From Suilimivivens aceti (GTDB taxonomy: Bacteria > Bacillota > Clostridia > Lachnospirales > Lachnospiraceae): a stretch of 64,000 nt of DNA. The notes beneath the pieces were generated by a model that saw nothing but the letters and a program-made list of their open reading frames with translations, searched no databases and was not told where the DNA came from. This document shows, one piece after another, positions 33,855 to 40,619 of the stretch. The stretch's first letter is position 1, and each line of letters begins with the position of its first letter. The stretch is taken from the NCBI RefSeq assembly GCF_025567405.1, contig NZ_JAOQKJ010000006.1, positions 1-64,000 of the forward strand, given 5' to 3'. The position numbers and the translations under genes are program-made.

Positions 33855-35672
33855 ATGAATAAAAAGAAAAATCCTGAACTATCTCGGATGTTTGAATTTG
33901 CAGGGAACCGACACTGGTTGACCATTGCCGGATGTATTCTGGCAGGACTGTCCACGATACTTTCTATGATTCCCTTTGTCTGCATCTGGTTTGTGATTAG
34001 GGATATCTTACATGCAATGGTGCAGGGGAATATTTCTCTGGCAGCATCCAGCGGACATTATGCATGGCTCGCTGTGGCATTTTCAATGCTTAGCATTTTT
34101 TTGTATTTTGTAGCACTATGTTGTTCACACTTGGCAGCGTTTCGCACAGCAACCAATATGAAAAAAGAAGCTATGCATCATATTGTTACATTACCACTTG
34201 GATATTTCAGTCAGAATGCCAGTGGCAGACTTCGGAAAATTATTGATGATAATGCTGGACTGACCGAAGGGTTTCTGGCACACCAGTTACCGGATCTAAC
34301 TGGTGCAGTTGTTATGCCGGTTGCAGTTATCATTTTGTTGTTTGTCTTTGATTGGAGACTTGGAATTTGTTGTCTGCTTCCGTTGGTCATCAGCGTATTT
34401 TTTCTGAAAAAAATGATGGGTGGAGATAATGCAGATTTTATGTCTGGATACATGACTGCCTTAGAAACAATGAACAAAGAAGCGGTTGAATTTGTCCGTG
34501 GAATCCCGGTTGTAAAGGTATTTCAGCAAACTGTGTATTCTTTCAAAAACTTTCACGCTGCGATTGAAGAATACAAAAAATATGCCAGCGGATATGCAAT
34601 CTGCTGTCGTATTCCACTGACCGGATTTAATGTTACTTTAAATGGAACTTTCATTTTATTGATTCCGGCAGCAGTGTTGATTCTTACGGGTGCAAGTGGA
34701 CAGGCTGACAGTCAGAAGCTGTTTTTGGATTTCCTGTTTTATAGTCTGTTTACACCGATTTGCACGACAATGATGAACCGTATCATGTTTGCAAGCGAAC
34801 AATTGATGGCAGCCAAAAGTGCGATAAGCAGAATTGAAGCTGTTTTACAGGAGAAACCACTCGAAGAATCCAATACTCCAAAACAGCCAAAGGATGCTTC
34901 CGTTGTATTTCAGGATGTTTCCTTTACTTATCAGGGCACTGAGAAAAAAGCACTGGATCATGTGAGCTTCGAAATTCCGTCAGGAAAAACCATTGCATTA
35001 GTCGGAGCTTCCGGCAGTGGTAAATCTACAGCGGCAAGTCTGATCCCACGTTTTTATGATGTGCAGGAAGGCGCTGTTCTGGTTGGCGGTGTAGATGTTC
35101 GTGAGATTGCAAAAAATGATCTGATGGAGCAGATTGCATTTGTATTCCAGAATACACGCCTGTTTAATGACACTTTACTAGAAAATATCAGAGCTGCCAG
35201 ACCGGAGGCCACACGTGATGAGGTATTGAAAGCAGCGGGAGCAGCCCAGTGCAAAGATATCATAGACAGACTCCCAAATGGGCTCGATACTGTGGTTGGA
35301 AACGGAGGAACTTATCTGTCCGGTGGTGAAAATCAGCGTATTGCATTAGCCCGTGCAATTCTCAAGGACGCACCGATTATCGTACTTGATGAAGCGACTG
35401 CTTTTGCAGATGCAGAAAATGAACATCAGATCCAGCTTGCCTTTGAAGGATTGACCCGTGGAAAAACAGTACTTATGATTGCACATCGTCTGTCTACGAT
35501 TCAGAATGCAGACACGATTCTCGTGTTTGGTGATGGAAAAATCGTAGAATGTGGCAATCATCAGGAACTTGTGAATCAAAATGGCATTTATGCATCGATG
35601 TGGAAAGAGTATCAGACACAGATTACCTGGAAGGTTGGAAAATCTGTGGGAAAGGAAAAAAAACATGATTAA
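33855..35672 (+). CDS. ABC transporter, fused membrane-ATPase subunit 1 (element B)
   Basis: A 605-residue half-transporter with six transmembrane helices (about 20-320) and an ATPase domain. The ATPase has Walker A GASGSGKS, signature LSGGENQR, Walker B IIVLDEAT and IAHRLST. The D-loop region reads ATAFADAENE, near the YbtPQ/IrtAB form. RBS AGGAGG. It overlaps the partner gene by 8 nt. With AraC and a lipoprotein upstream it forms a regulated uptake or export cassette carried by the element. Confidence 0.88.
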   Translation: MNKKKNPELSRMFEFAGNRHWLTIAGCILAGLSTILSMIPFVCIWFVIRDILHAMVQGNISLAASSGHYAWLAVAFSMLSIFLYFVALCCSHLAAFRTATNMKKEAMHHIVTLPLGYFSQNASGRLRKIIDDNAGLTEGFLAHQLPDLTGAVVMPVAVIILLFVFDWRLGICCLLPLVISVFFLKKMMGGDNADFMSGYMTALETMNKEAVEFVRGIPVVKVFQQTVYSFKNFHAAIEEYKKYASGYAICCRIPLTGFNVTLNGTFILLIPAAVLILTGASGQADSQKLFLDFLFYSLFTPICTTMMNRIMFASEQLMAAKSAISRIEAVLQEKPLEESNTPKQPKDASVVFQDVSFTYQGTEKKALDHVSFEIPSGKTIALVGASGSGKSTAASLIPRFYDVQEGAVLVGGVDVREIAKNDLMEQIAFVFQNTRLFNDTLLENIRAARPEATRDEVLKAAGAAQCKDIIDRLPNGLDTVVGNGGTYLSGGENQRIALARAILKDAPIIVLDEATAFADAENEHQIQLAFEGLTRGKTVLMIAHRLSTIQNADTILVFGDGKIVECGNHQELVNQNGIYASMWKEYQTQITWKVGKSVGKEKKHD

Positions 35673-37413
35673 CAGATTGCAGAAAAAATATGCTCTGAGC
35701 GATCAGGGTGCAAAAGATCTTTTTAAAGCAATTGTTTACTCTGTACTGGCAAATATCAGCTTGATGCTTCCAGTTGCTTTACTTGCAATAGTATTAAATG
35801 CGATGCTTCCGGTGGCTCTTGGAATGGAAGATAAAACGGCAGGGCTTGCATGGTATACAGCTGCAGGAATTATCATTTTAGTTATTATTTTTATTTTTCA
35901 TTATTTGCAATATACAAAAGCTTATATTGGTACCTATGAGGAAAGTGAACGTAGACGTATTACACTTGCAGAAAAGCTTAGGACGTTGCCACTTGGATTT
36001 TTCCATGAACGTGATCTTGCTGATCTGACAAGTACAATTATGGGTGACTGTGCAAGCTTTGAACATGCATTTTCCCATACTGTTCCTCAGTTCTTTGGAG
36101 CATTGATCTCGACAGCGATTGTGTGTATCGTACTTTTGATTATGAACTGGAAAATGGGACTGGCACTGCTATGGGTTGCACCGGTGGCATTTGCAATCGT
36201 ACTGCTTTCACGAAAATGGCAGGAGAAGCTTGGAAAGAAATATATGACGGAAAGAATGAATCTGTCAGAAGGAATCCAGGAATGTCTGGAAACCGTACAG
36301 GATATCAAAGCGTGTAATCAGGAGAATACTTATCTTAAGAAACTGGATGCAAAAATGGATATAGCAGAGAAAGCACAGATTTCCAGCGAGATGGTCAGCG
36401 CAAGTCTAGTTACAACCGGTCAGATGATCTTAAGACTTGGTCTTGTAACTGTGATCGTTGTGGGAAGTTCTCTAATCTTACATGGAAAGATCAGTCTGTT
36501 TACGTATATTCTGTATCTGATCGCAGCCTCACGCCTGTACGATCCGCTTTCCGGAGCTATGGCAAATATGGCTGAACTCTTTGGTGCAAATTTACAGGTT
36601 AATCGTCTGAAAGAGATTCAGGAATATCCTTTAGAAAGCGGACAAAAAGACTATCACACCAAGGGCTATGACGTAACCTTTGACCATGTGAAATTTTCTT
36701 ATGAAGAAGGAAAGCCGGTCTTAAAGGATGTATCATTTACTGCGAAACAGGGACAGGTAACCGCATTAGTCGGACCATCCGGCGGTGGTAAGAGTACTGT
36801 AGCAAAACTTGCCGCAAAATTCTATGACCTGGATGGAGGAAAGATTACACTTGGTGGCGTTGATATCGCAAAACTTGATTCGGTTGCATTGATGAAAGAT
36901 TTCTCGATTGTATTTCAGGATGTTGTCCTGTTCAATAATACAATTATGGAAAATATTCGTGTTGGACGAAAAGGCGCAAGTGATACAGACGTTATTGCAG
37001 CAGCAAAGGCAGCAAAATGTCATGAATTTATCGAAAATTTACCGCAGGGTTATCAGACAGTAATAGGAGAAAATGGTTCTACGCTTTCCGGTGGAGAGTG
37101 CCAACGTCTTTCCATTGCTCGTGCACTTTTAAAAGATGCGCCTGTTATTTTGCTGGATGAAGCAACTGCTTCTTTAGATGTGGACAGTGAAACACAGATA
37201 CAGGAAGCAATATCTGAACTGGTCAGTGGAAAGACAGTTCTGGTAATCGCTCACAGGATGAGAACGATTGAAGCAGCGGATCAGATCGTTGTTCTGGATA
37301 AAGGTGTTGTGGCAGAAAAAGGAAACCATGATACGCTTATGAAGAAAAATGGTCTATATCGTAAGTTAGTTGATCTGCAGACGGAAGCGGCAAACTGGAA
37401 ACTTAATATATAA
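35665..37413 (+). CDS. ABC transporter, fused membrane-ATPase subunit 2 (element B)
   Basis: A 582-residue partner. The ATG at 35665 (MINRLQKKYALSDQGAKDLF) overlaps the upstream stop and has GGAAAGGAAA before it; the frame is open further upstream without homology. It has Walker A GPSGGGKS, signature LSGGECQR, Walker B VILLDEAT and IAHRMRT. Same layout as 13595-15334 in the element A region. Confidence 0.88.
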   Translation: MINRLQKKYALSDQGAKDLFKAIVYSVLANISLMLPVALLAIVLNAMLPVALGMEDKTAGLAWYTAAGIIILVIIFIFHYLQYTKAYIGTYEESERRRITLAEKLRTLPLGFFHERDLADLTSTIMGDCASFEHAFSHTVPQFFGALISTAIVCIVLLIMNWKMGLALLWVAPVAFAIVLLSRKWQEKLGKKYMTERMNLSEGIQECLETVQDIKACNQENTYLKKLDAKMDIAEKAQISSEMVSASLVTTGQMILRLGLVTVIVVGSSLILHGKISLFTYILYLIAASRLYDPLSGAMANMAELFGANLQVNRLKEIQEYPLESGQKDYHTKGYDVTFDHVKFSYEEGKPVLKDVSFTAKQGQVTALVGPSGGGKSTVAKLAAKFYDLDGGKITLGGVDIAKLDSVALMKDFSIVFQDVVLFNNTIMENIRVGRKGASDTDVIAAAKAAKCHEFIENLPQGYQTVIGENGSTLSGGECQRLSIARALLKDAPVILLDEATASLDVDSETQIQEAISELVSGKTVLVIAHRMRTIEAADQIVVLDKGVVAEKGNHDTLMKKNGLYRKLVDLQTEAANWKLNI

Positions 37414-37492
37414 TTTGTAGTGATGCTGGTTTAAGTTTCGCTAAGTTTCACATGTACAAATAGATGCGAGAAATCCAATAGAGAATATGTAC

Positions 37493-37541
37493 AAAAGGCA
37501 TTGAAAACCATGGAACCATTGGTTTTACAGTGCCTTTTTTT
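37493..37541. terminator. Bidirectional terminator after the ABC pair
   Basis: AAAAGGCATTGAAAACC (37493-37509) pairs imperfectly with GGTTTTACAGTGCCTTTT (37521-37538), then more T. Imperfect copies of TTTAAGTTTYGCTAAGTTNCACT flank it (about 37432 and 37562). Counterpart of 17387-17432. Confidence 0.75.
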
Positions 37542-37593
37542 GAGTAAAGAGAAAAATTCAGTAAATTTAAGTTTTGCTAAGGTTCACTAAGTT

Positions 37594-38154
37594 CTATTCT
37601 TTTGATTTTCGCCACTGTTTTGACGGCTCTCGTTTACCACAATCATCACAGGTCTGCGGCCAGTTGATTTTCCATTCAAAATATTCATTTCGGGTTATCT
37701 CGCCAGATTTTAGTTCTTCTTTTCTAAGTGTCCATTCTTTCAGAAAATCATTGAGAACCCCATAATTAAACCACATACCAACAGGTGGATGTGCAGGCCA
37801 GCTATCAGAATCATGGTAGCGGATAGCGGTATCGTCGCTGGAATTTGATTTTTCACCCGGATAAGTCTCTAACTGAAAGAGATTGATCATGCCGGGATTA
37901 AATTCATCCATCCAGAACAGAATTTCCATCAGCTCAGAAGCATTCATCGTAGTTGGTTCATGTAGTGTCAGTGGGTTCACATCCAGAATTTTAGCCATTT
38001 CAGTCACCAGATCTTTACGGGGAACCCGGTAGTTGGTTTCGTATTGGGCAAGGCGGTTTGCACCCTTATCGCCCCAACCGAGAGCGGCACCGAGTTCAGC
38101 CTGTGTCATATTCCGGAATGTCCGAATTTTTTTAATTTTATCACCAATTGTCAT
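37594..38154 (-). CDS. XRE-family regulator of element B
   Basis: A 186-residue protein. The N-terminal helix-turn-helix (DKIKKIRTFRNMTQAELGAA, residues 5-60) is of the phage-repressor type. The C-terminal domain has a SDSWPAH motif and a CDDCGKREPSK end that may bind zinc. It is transcribed away from xis-int, with three operator-like repeats between, and so is the likely repressor of excision and integration. A truncated copy lies at 17490-17894. Confidence 0.85.
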   Translation of the reverse strand: MTIGDKIKKIRTFRNMTQAELGAALGWGDKGANRLAQYETNYRVPRKDLVTEMAKILDVNPLTLHEPTTMNASELMEILFWMDEFNPGMINLFQLETYPGEKSNSSDDTAIRYHDSDSWPAHPPVGMWFNYGVLNDFLKEWTLRKEELKSGEITRNEYFEWKINWPQTCDDCGKREPSKQWRKSKE

Positions 38155-38174
38155 ATCAGATTTCCTGCTTTCTA

Positions 38175-38200
38175 TTTGATAAGTCTATTTTACTATCAAA
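38175..38200. promoter_or_regulatory. Inverted repeat at the regulator's own promoter
   Basis: TTTGATA (38175-38181) and TATCAAA (38194-38200), 12 nt apart, just upstream of the leftward XRE gene. It probably overlaps that gene's promoter and is a candidate operator. Confidence 0.45.
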
Positions 38201-38222
38201 AGCTCAGAATGTAAACAGAAAC

Positions 38223-38309
38223 ATTCGCAACAAAGCGAATGAAATGCTTGACATTAACATTAAAGCGAAATATAATAACAGCATAATCAATATTCGCATA
38301 AAAGCGAAT
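38223..38309 (+). promoter_or_regulatory. Three-operator switch with consensus promoter
   Basis: A perfect promoter TTGACA (38248-38253), 17 nt, TATAAT (38271-38276) points towards xis-int. Two perfect ATTCGC-N6-GCGAAT palindromes (38223-38240 and 38292-38309) flank it. A degenerate third copy ATTAAC-N6-GCGAAA (38253-38270) fills the promoter spacer. The XRE protein is the likely ligand. Confidence 0.8.
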
Positions 38310-38761
38310 AAACAAAGCGGGGATGAAAAAATCAAATTTTTTTATGAAAAATATGACCTTATTGCCTCTGCCACGTGTGATTAGTAGAAAAAGGTTTTGA
38401 ATAGGAATTCAAGAGCTTTTTATGTACCTTGAAAATTAAATGAGCTGTATAGGTACCCTTAGAGGTTTAAAGGACAACACAGAATTCCACCGCTGTACCA
38501 GAGAGTAGCATGTGGAAGTCGAAGATACTCCGGCAACGGCTGGCAGGCTCGAGAAGGAGCTGGCAGCATTCAGAAAAATTCTGATAGAGGTCAAATGTAA
38601 CGTTGACACCGCCTGTACGAATGGAAGCCAACACGCCGAACAGAAGAAAATTCATCATTAGACAACATCGAAAACGACAGAAGAAGGTACTGACAACGGG
38701 CATGAAACCGCTGTCTGGGAGGTGATGCAGAAGAATACGGAGGAAAGGAGGTATGTGCATC
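38310..38761 (+). other. Long leader of xis-int without a clear gene
   Basis: About 450 nt between the promoter and the excisionase. It has several short inverted segments, for example around 38540-38580, and a piece (GAAGATACTCCGG near 38525) that also survives in element A at about 17945. No ORF with a good ribosome site was found; it may be an untranslated regulatory leader. Confidence 0.4.
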
Positions 38762-38956
38762 ATGAGAAAGACAACAGAGTATAACACAGAAAATCGTCTG
38801 ACTGTGGATATTGAAGGTTTAATGGCAATGCTATCCTGCGGTGCAGTCACAGCAAGAAAAATCGCAGACTGTGCAGAAGCAAAGATCATTGTTGGCAGAC
38901 GTGTTCTCTATAACGTGGATAAGATAAAAAAATATCTTGATGCAATGGCAGTGTAA
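38762..38956 (+). CDS. xis: Excisionase
   Basis: A 64-residue Tn916-type excisionase: LTVDIEGLMAMLSCGAVTARKIADCAEAKIIVGRRVLYN matches the winged-helix DNA-binding layout of this family, followed by a short helix. The ATG at 38762 has AAAGGAGGT about 10 nt upstream; the in-frame ATG at 38753 is too close. It bends DNA to favour excision by the integrase 200 nt downstream. Confidence 0.8.
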   Translation: MRKTTEYNTENRLTVDIEGLMAMLSCGAVTARKIADCAEAKIIVGRRVLYNVDKIKKYLDAMAV

Positions 38957-39156
38957 TGGACGAGAACAGGAGAAAACAACGAATTTCCTTCGGAATGAGA
39001 GTGCAAAGAAAAATTGGTGTTTTTCAAGAATTTACCCTTGGAAATCCTAAAATATTATGTTAATCTGTGAGCAGATATCAGACAGATTATGACTGATACG
39101 AACAGGACAAAAATCATTCCGAATAACAAACAACGAATGTGAAAGGAATGATTAGT

Positions 39157-40380
39157 ATGGCAAGAAAAGACAACAAAGGCAGAAATTTAAGAACAGGAGA
39201 GAGCCAGCGATCAGATGGACGTTATATGTATCGCTACAAAGATGAGATTACCGGAAAGCGGATAACAATCTATGATATGGATCTTGCGAGCCTGAGAGAA
39301 CAGGAAAAAAAGGTCAATAAAGATATGGATGATCAGCTTATTACAGACACATCTGTAAAGAAGCTGACGGTAAATGGCTTGTTTGAACGGTATATGGCAA
39401 CGACGAATATCCGGGAAAGAACGAAGAAGAATTATATCGGTATGTGGAATCACCGGGTGCGTAATACACTGGGAAATATTCGTGTGGTAGATTTTAAGAC
39501 CTCTCATGTACGGACATTTTTTTCGCAGCTGTCAGATGAAGGGCTGGCACACAGTACGATCAAAGGCTTTTATGCTATGCTTAACCCAAGTTTTGAGATG
39601 GCAGTAGCAGACGAGATTATCCGAAAGAATCCGGTTACAGGAACACTTGGAGATTATGGTGCCCCGGCAAAAGAAAAAGAAGCATTGACTTTGGAACAGC
39701 AGGAAAAACTTCTGAAATTTGTGGAGAATAGTAAGGTATATAAACCACATCTTCCAATGATGCAGATTATGTTCGGGGCTTGTCTGAGAGTGAGTGAAAC
39801 AATTGGATTGACCTGGTCGGATGTAGATATGAAGAACAGGGAAATCCATGTGGGAGGTCAGCTTGTTTACTATGAAGGTGATGAAGGCTATTGTTTCCAT
39901 GATTCTGAAACCAAAACGGATGCGGGCATCAGAACGATACCGATGACGCAGACTGTGTATGACGCATTTCGTAAGCAGAAGGAATTGAATCTGATGCTGG
40001 GATTGCAGAGTAATGTAGAGATTGGTGGACGTAGTGGATTCATCTTCAATACAAAACATGGACGTCCGATCATGCCGGCAGGTGTAAACAGTTTCCTAAA
40101 GAACATTGTAAATGCTTATAACAAAAAGGAAACGGCATTGGCAGCCCAGGAAAACAGAGAACCTGAGCTGATGCCTCATATATCTGCTCATACGCTTCGG
40201 CATACGGGCTGTACCAGATTGGGTGAAAACAATGTCAATCCGAAAGTCATGCAGTATGTGATGGGACATTCCGATGCAAAGATTACGATGAACGTATATA
40301 ACCATATCGCCGAAATGTCTCATGTAGAAAATGAAATGTCAAAAATGAACCTGCCAGATGCTGTACCAGCAGTGGTGTAA
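39157..40380 (+). CDS. int: Tn916-type tyrosine integrase
   Basis: A 407-residue tyrosine recombinase. It has an N-terminal AP2-like arm-binding domain (DGRYMYRYKDEITGKRITIYD), a SAM-like core-binding domain, and a catalytic domain with Arg in GACLRVSETIGLTWSDV, HTLRHTG, GHSD and the nucleophile Tyr in MNVYNHI. ATG at 39157 with AAAGGA 9 nt upstream. The gene ends 165 bp from the right attachment repeat, the usual arrangement. All catalytic residues are present, so it is probably active. Confidence 0.93.
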   Translation: MARKDNKGRNLRTGESQRSDGRYMYRYKDEITGKRITIYDMDLASLREQEKKVNKDMDDQLITDTSVKKLTVNGLFERYMATTNIRERTKKNYIGMWNHRVRNTLGNIRVVDFKTSHVRTFFSQLSDEGLAHSTIKGFYAMLNPSFEMAVADEIIRKNPVTGTLGDYGAPAKEKEALTLEQQEKLLKFVENSKVYKPHLPMMQIMFGACLRVSETIGLTWSDVDMKNREIHVGGQLVYYEGDEGYCFHDSETKTDAGIRTIPMTQTVYDAFRKQKELNLMLGLQSNVEIGGRSGFIFNTKHGRPIMPAGVNSFLKNIVNAYNKKETALAAQENREPELMPHISAHTLRHTGCTRLGENNVNPKVMQYVMGHSDAKITMNVYNHIAEMSHVENEMSKMNLPDAVPAVV

Positions 40381-40391
40381 ATTCAGGTCAC

Positions 40392-40462
40392 TGGTGTAAT
40401 TTGGTGTAAAGAAAATAAGCATTACACCAAAATCAAATGAAATGGTGTAAAAATGGTGTAAA
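40392..40462. repeat. Integrase arm-type repeats, right end of element B
   Basis: TGGTGTAA(A/T) at 40392-40400, 40402-40410, 40443-40451 and 40454-40462, plus one inverted copy at 40421-40429. Pairs are 10-11 bp apart. They lie between int and the attachment repeat and match the left-end pair at 24767-24786. Confidence 0.6.
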
Positions 40463-40545
40463 ACCAAGAAAATTGAGTGTGAGTGCAATTTGAAATCCCT
40501 TGCAAACCCTGTAAAAATTACGGTTTGCAAAAAAATATTCAAATT

Positions 40546-40556
40546 ATTAGCACTCA
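40546..40556. repeat. Right attachment repeat of element B, inside the clpB CIRCE
   Basis: ATTAGCACTCA, identical to 24631-24641. It contains the entire left arm of the CIRCE operator at 40547-40573. Confidence 0.75.
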
Positions 40557-40589
40557 CCTCTTGACAGTGCTAACAACTGGTGTTATAGT
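40547..40589 (+). promoter_or_regulatory. CIRCE operator and promoter of clpB
   Basis: TTAGCACTC (40547-40555), 9 nt, CAGTGCTAA (40565-40573). The -35 TTGACA (40561-40566) lies in the operator, with 17 nt to TATAGT (40584-40589). Same architecture and same single deviation as the hsp20 operator. Confidence 0.9.
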
Positions 40590-40619
40590 ATCAATAGAAC
40601 ATGAGTAGGAGGTGTGCGT

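Larger units (their letters stand above)
24631..40556. mobile_element. Element B: integrative mobilizable element inserted at the clpB CIRCE
   Basis: About 15.9 kb between two copies of ATTAGCACTCA (24631-24641 and 40546-40556). Gene order from left: tnpV, primase-helicase, parM, parR, mobC, relaxase, DUF6040, AraC, lipoprotein, two ABC genes, XRE regulator (leftward), xis, int. It carries relaxase and MobC but no coupling protein or type IV secretion genes, so it should depend on a helper for transfer. Integrase-arm-like TGGTGTAAA repeats occur inside both ends. Confidence 0.82.

Noticed and set aside
38467..38889. 140-codon leftward frame opposite the xis leader
   Set aside because: Runs over the excisionase gene and lacks a ribosome site.
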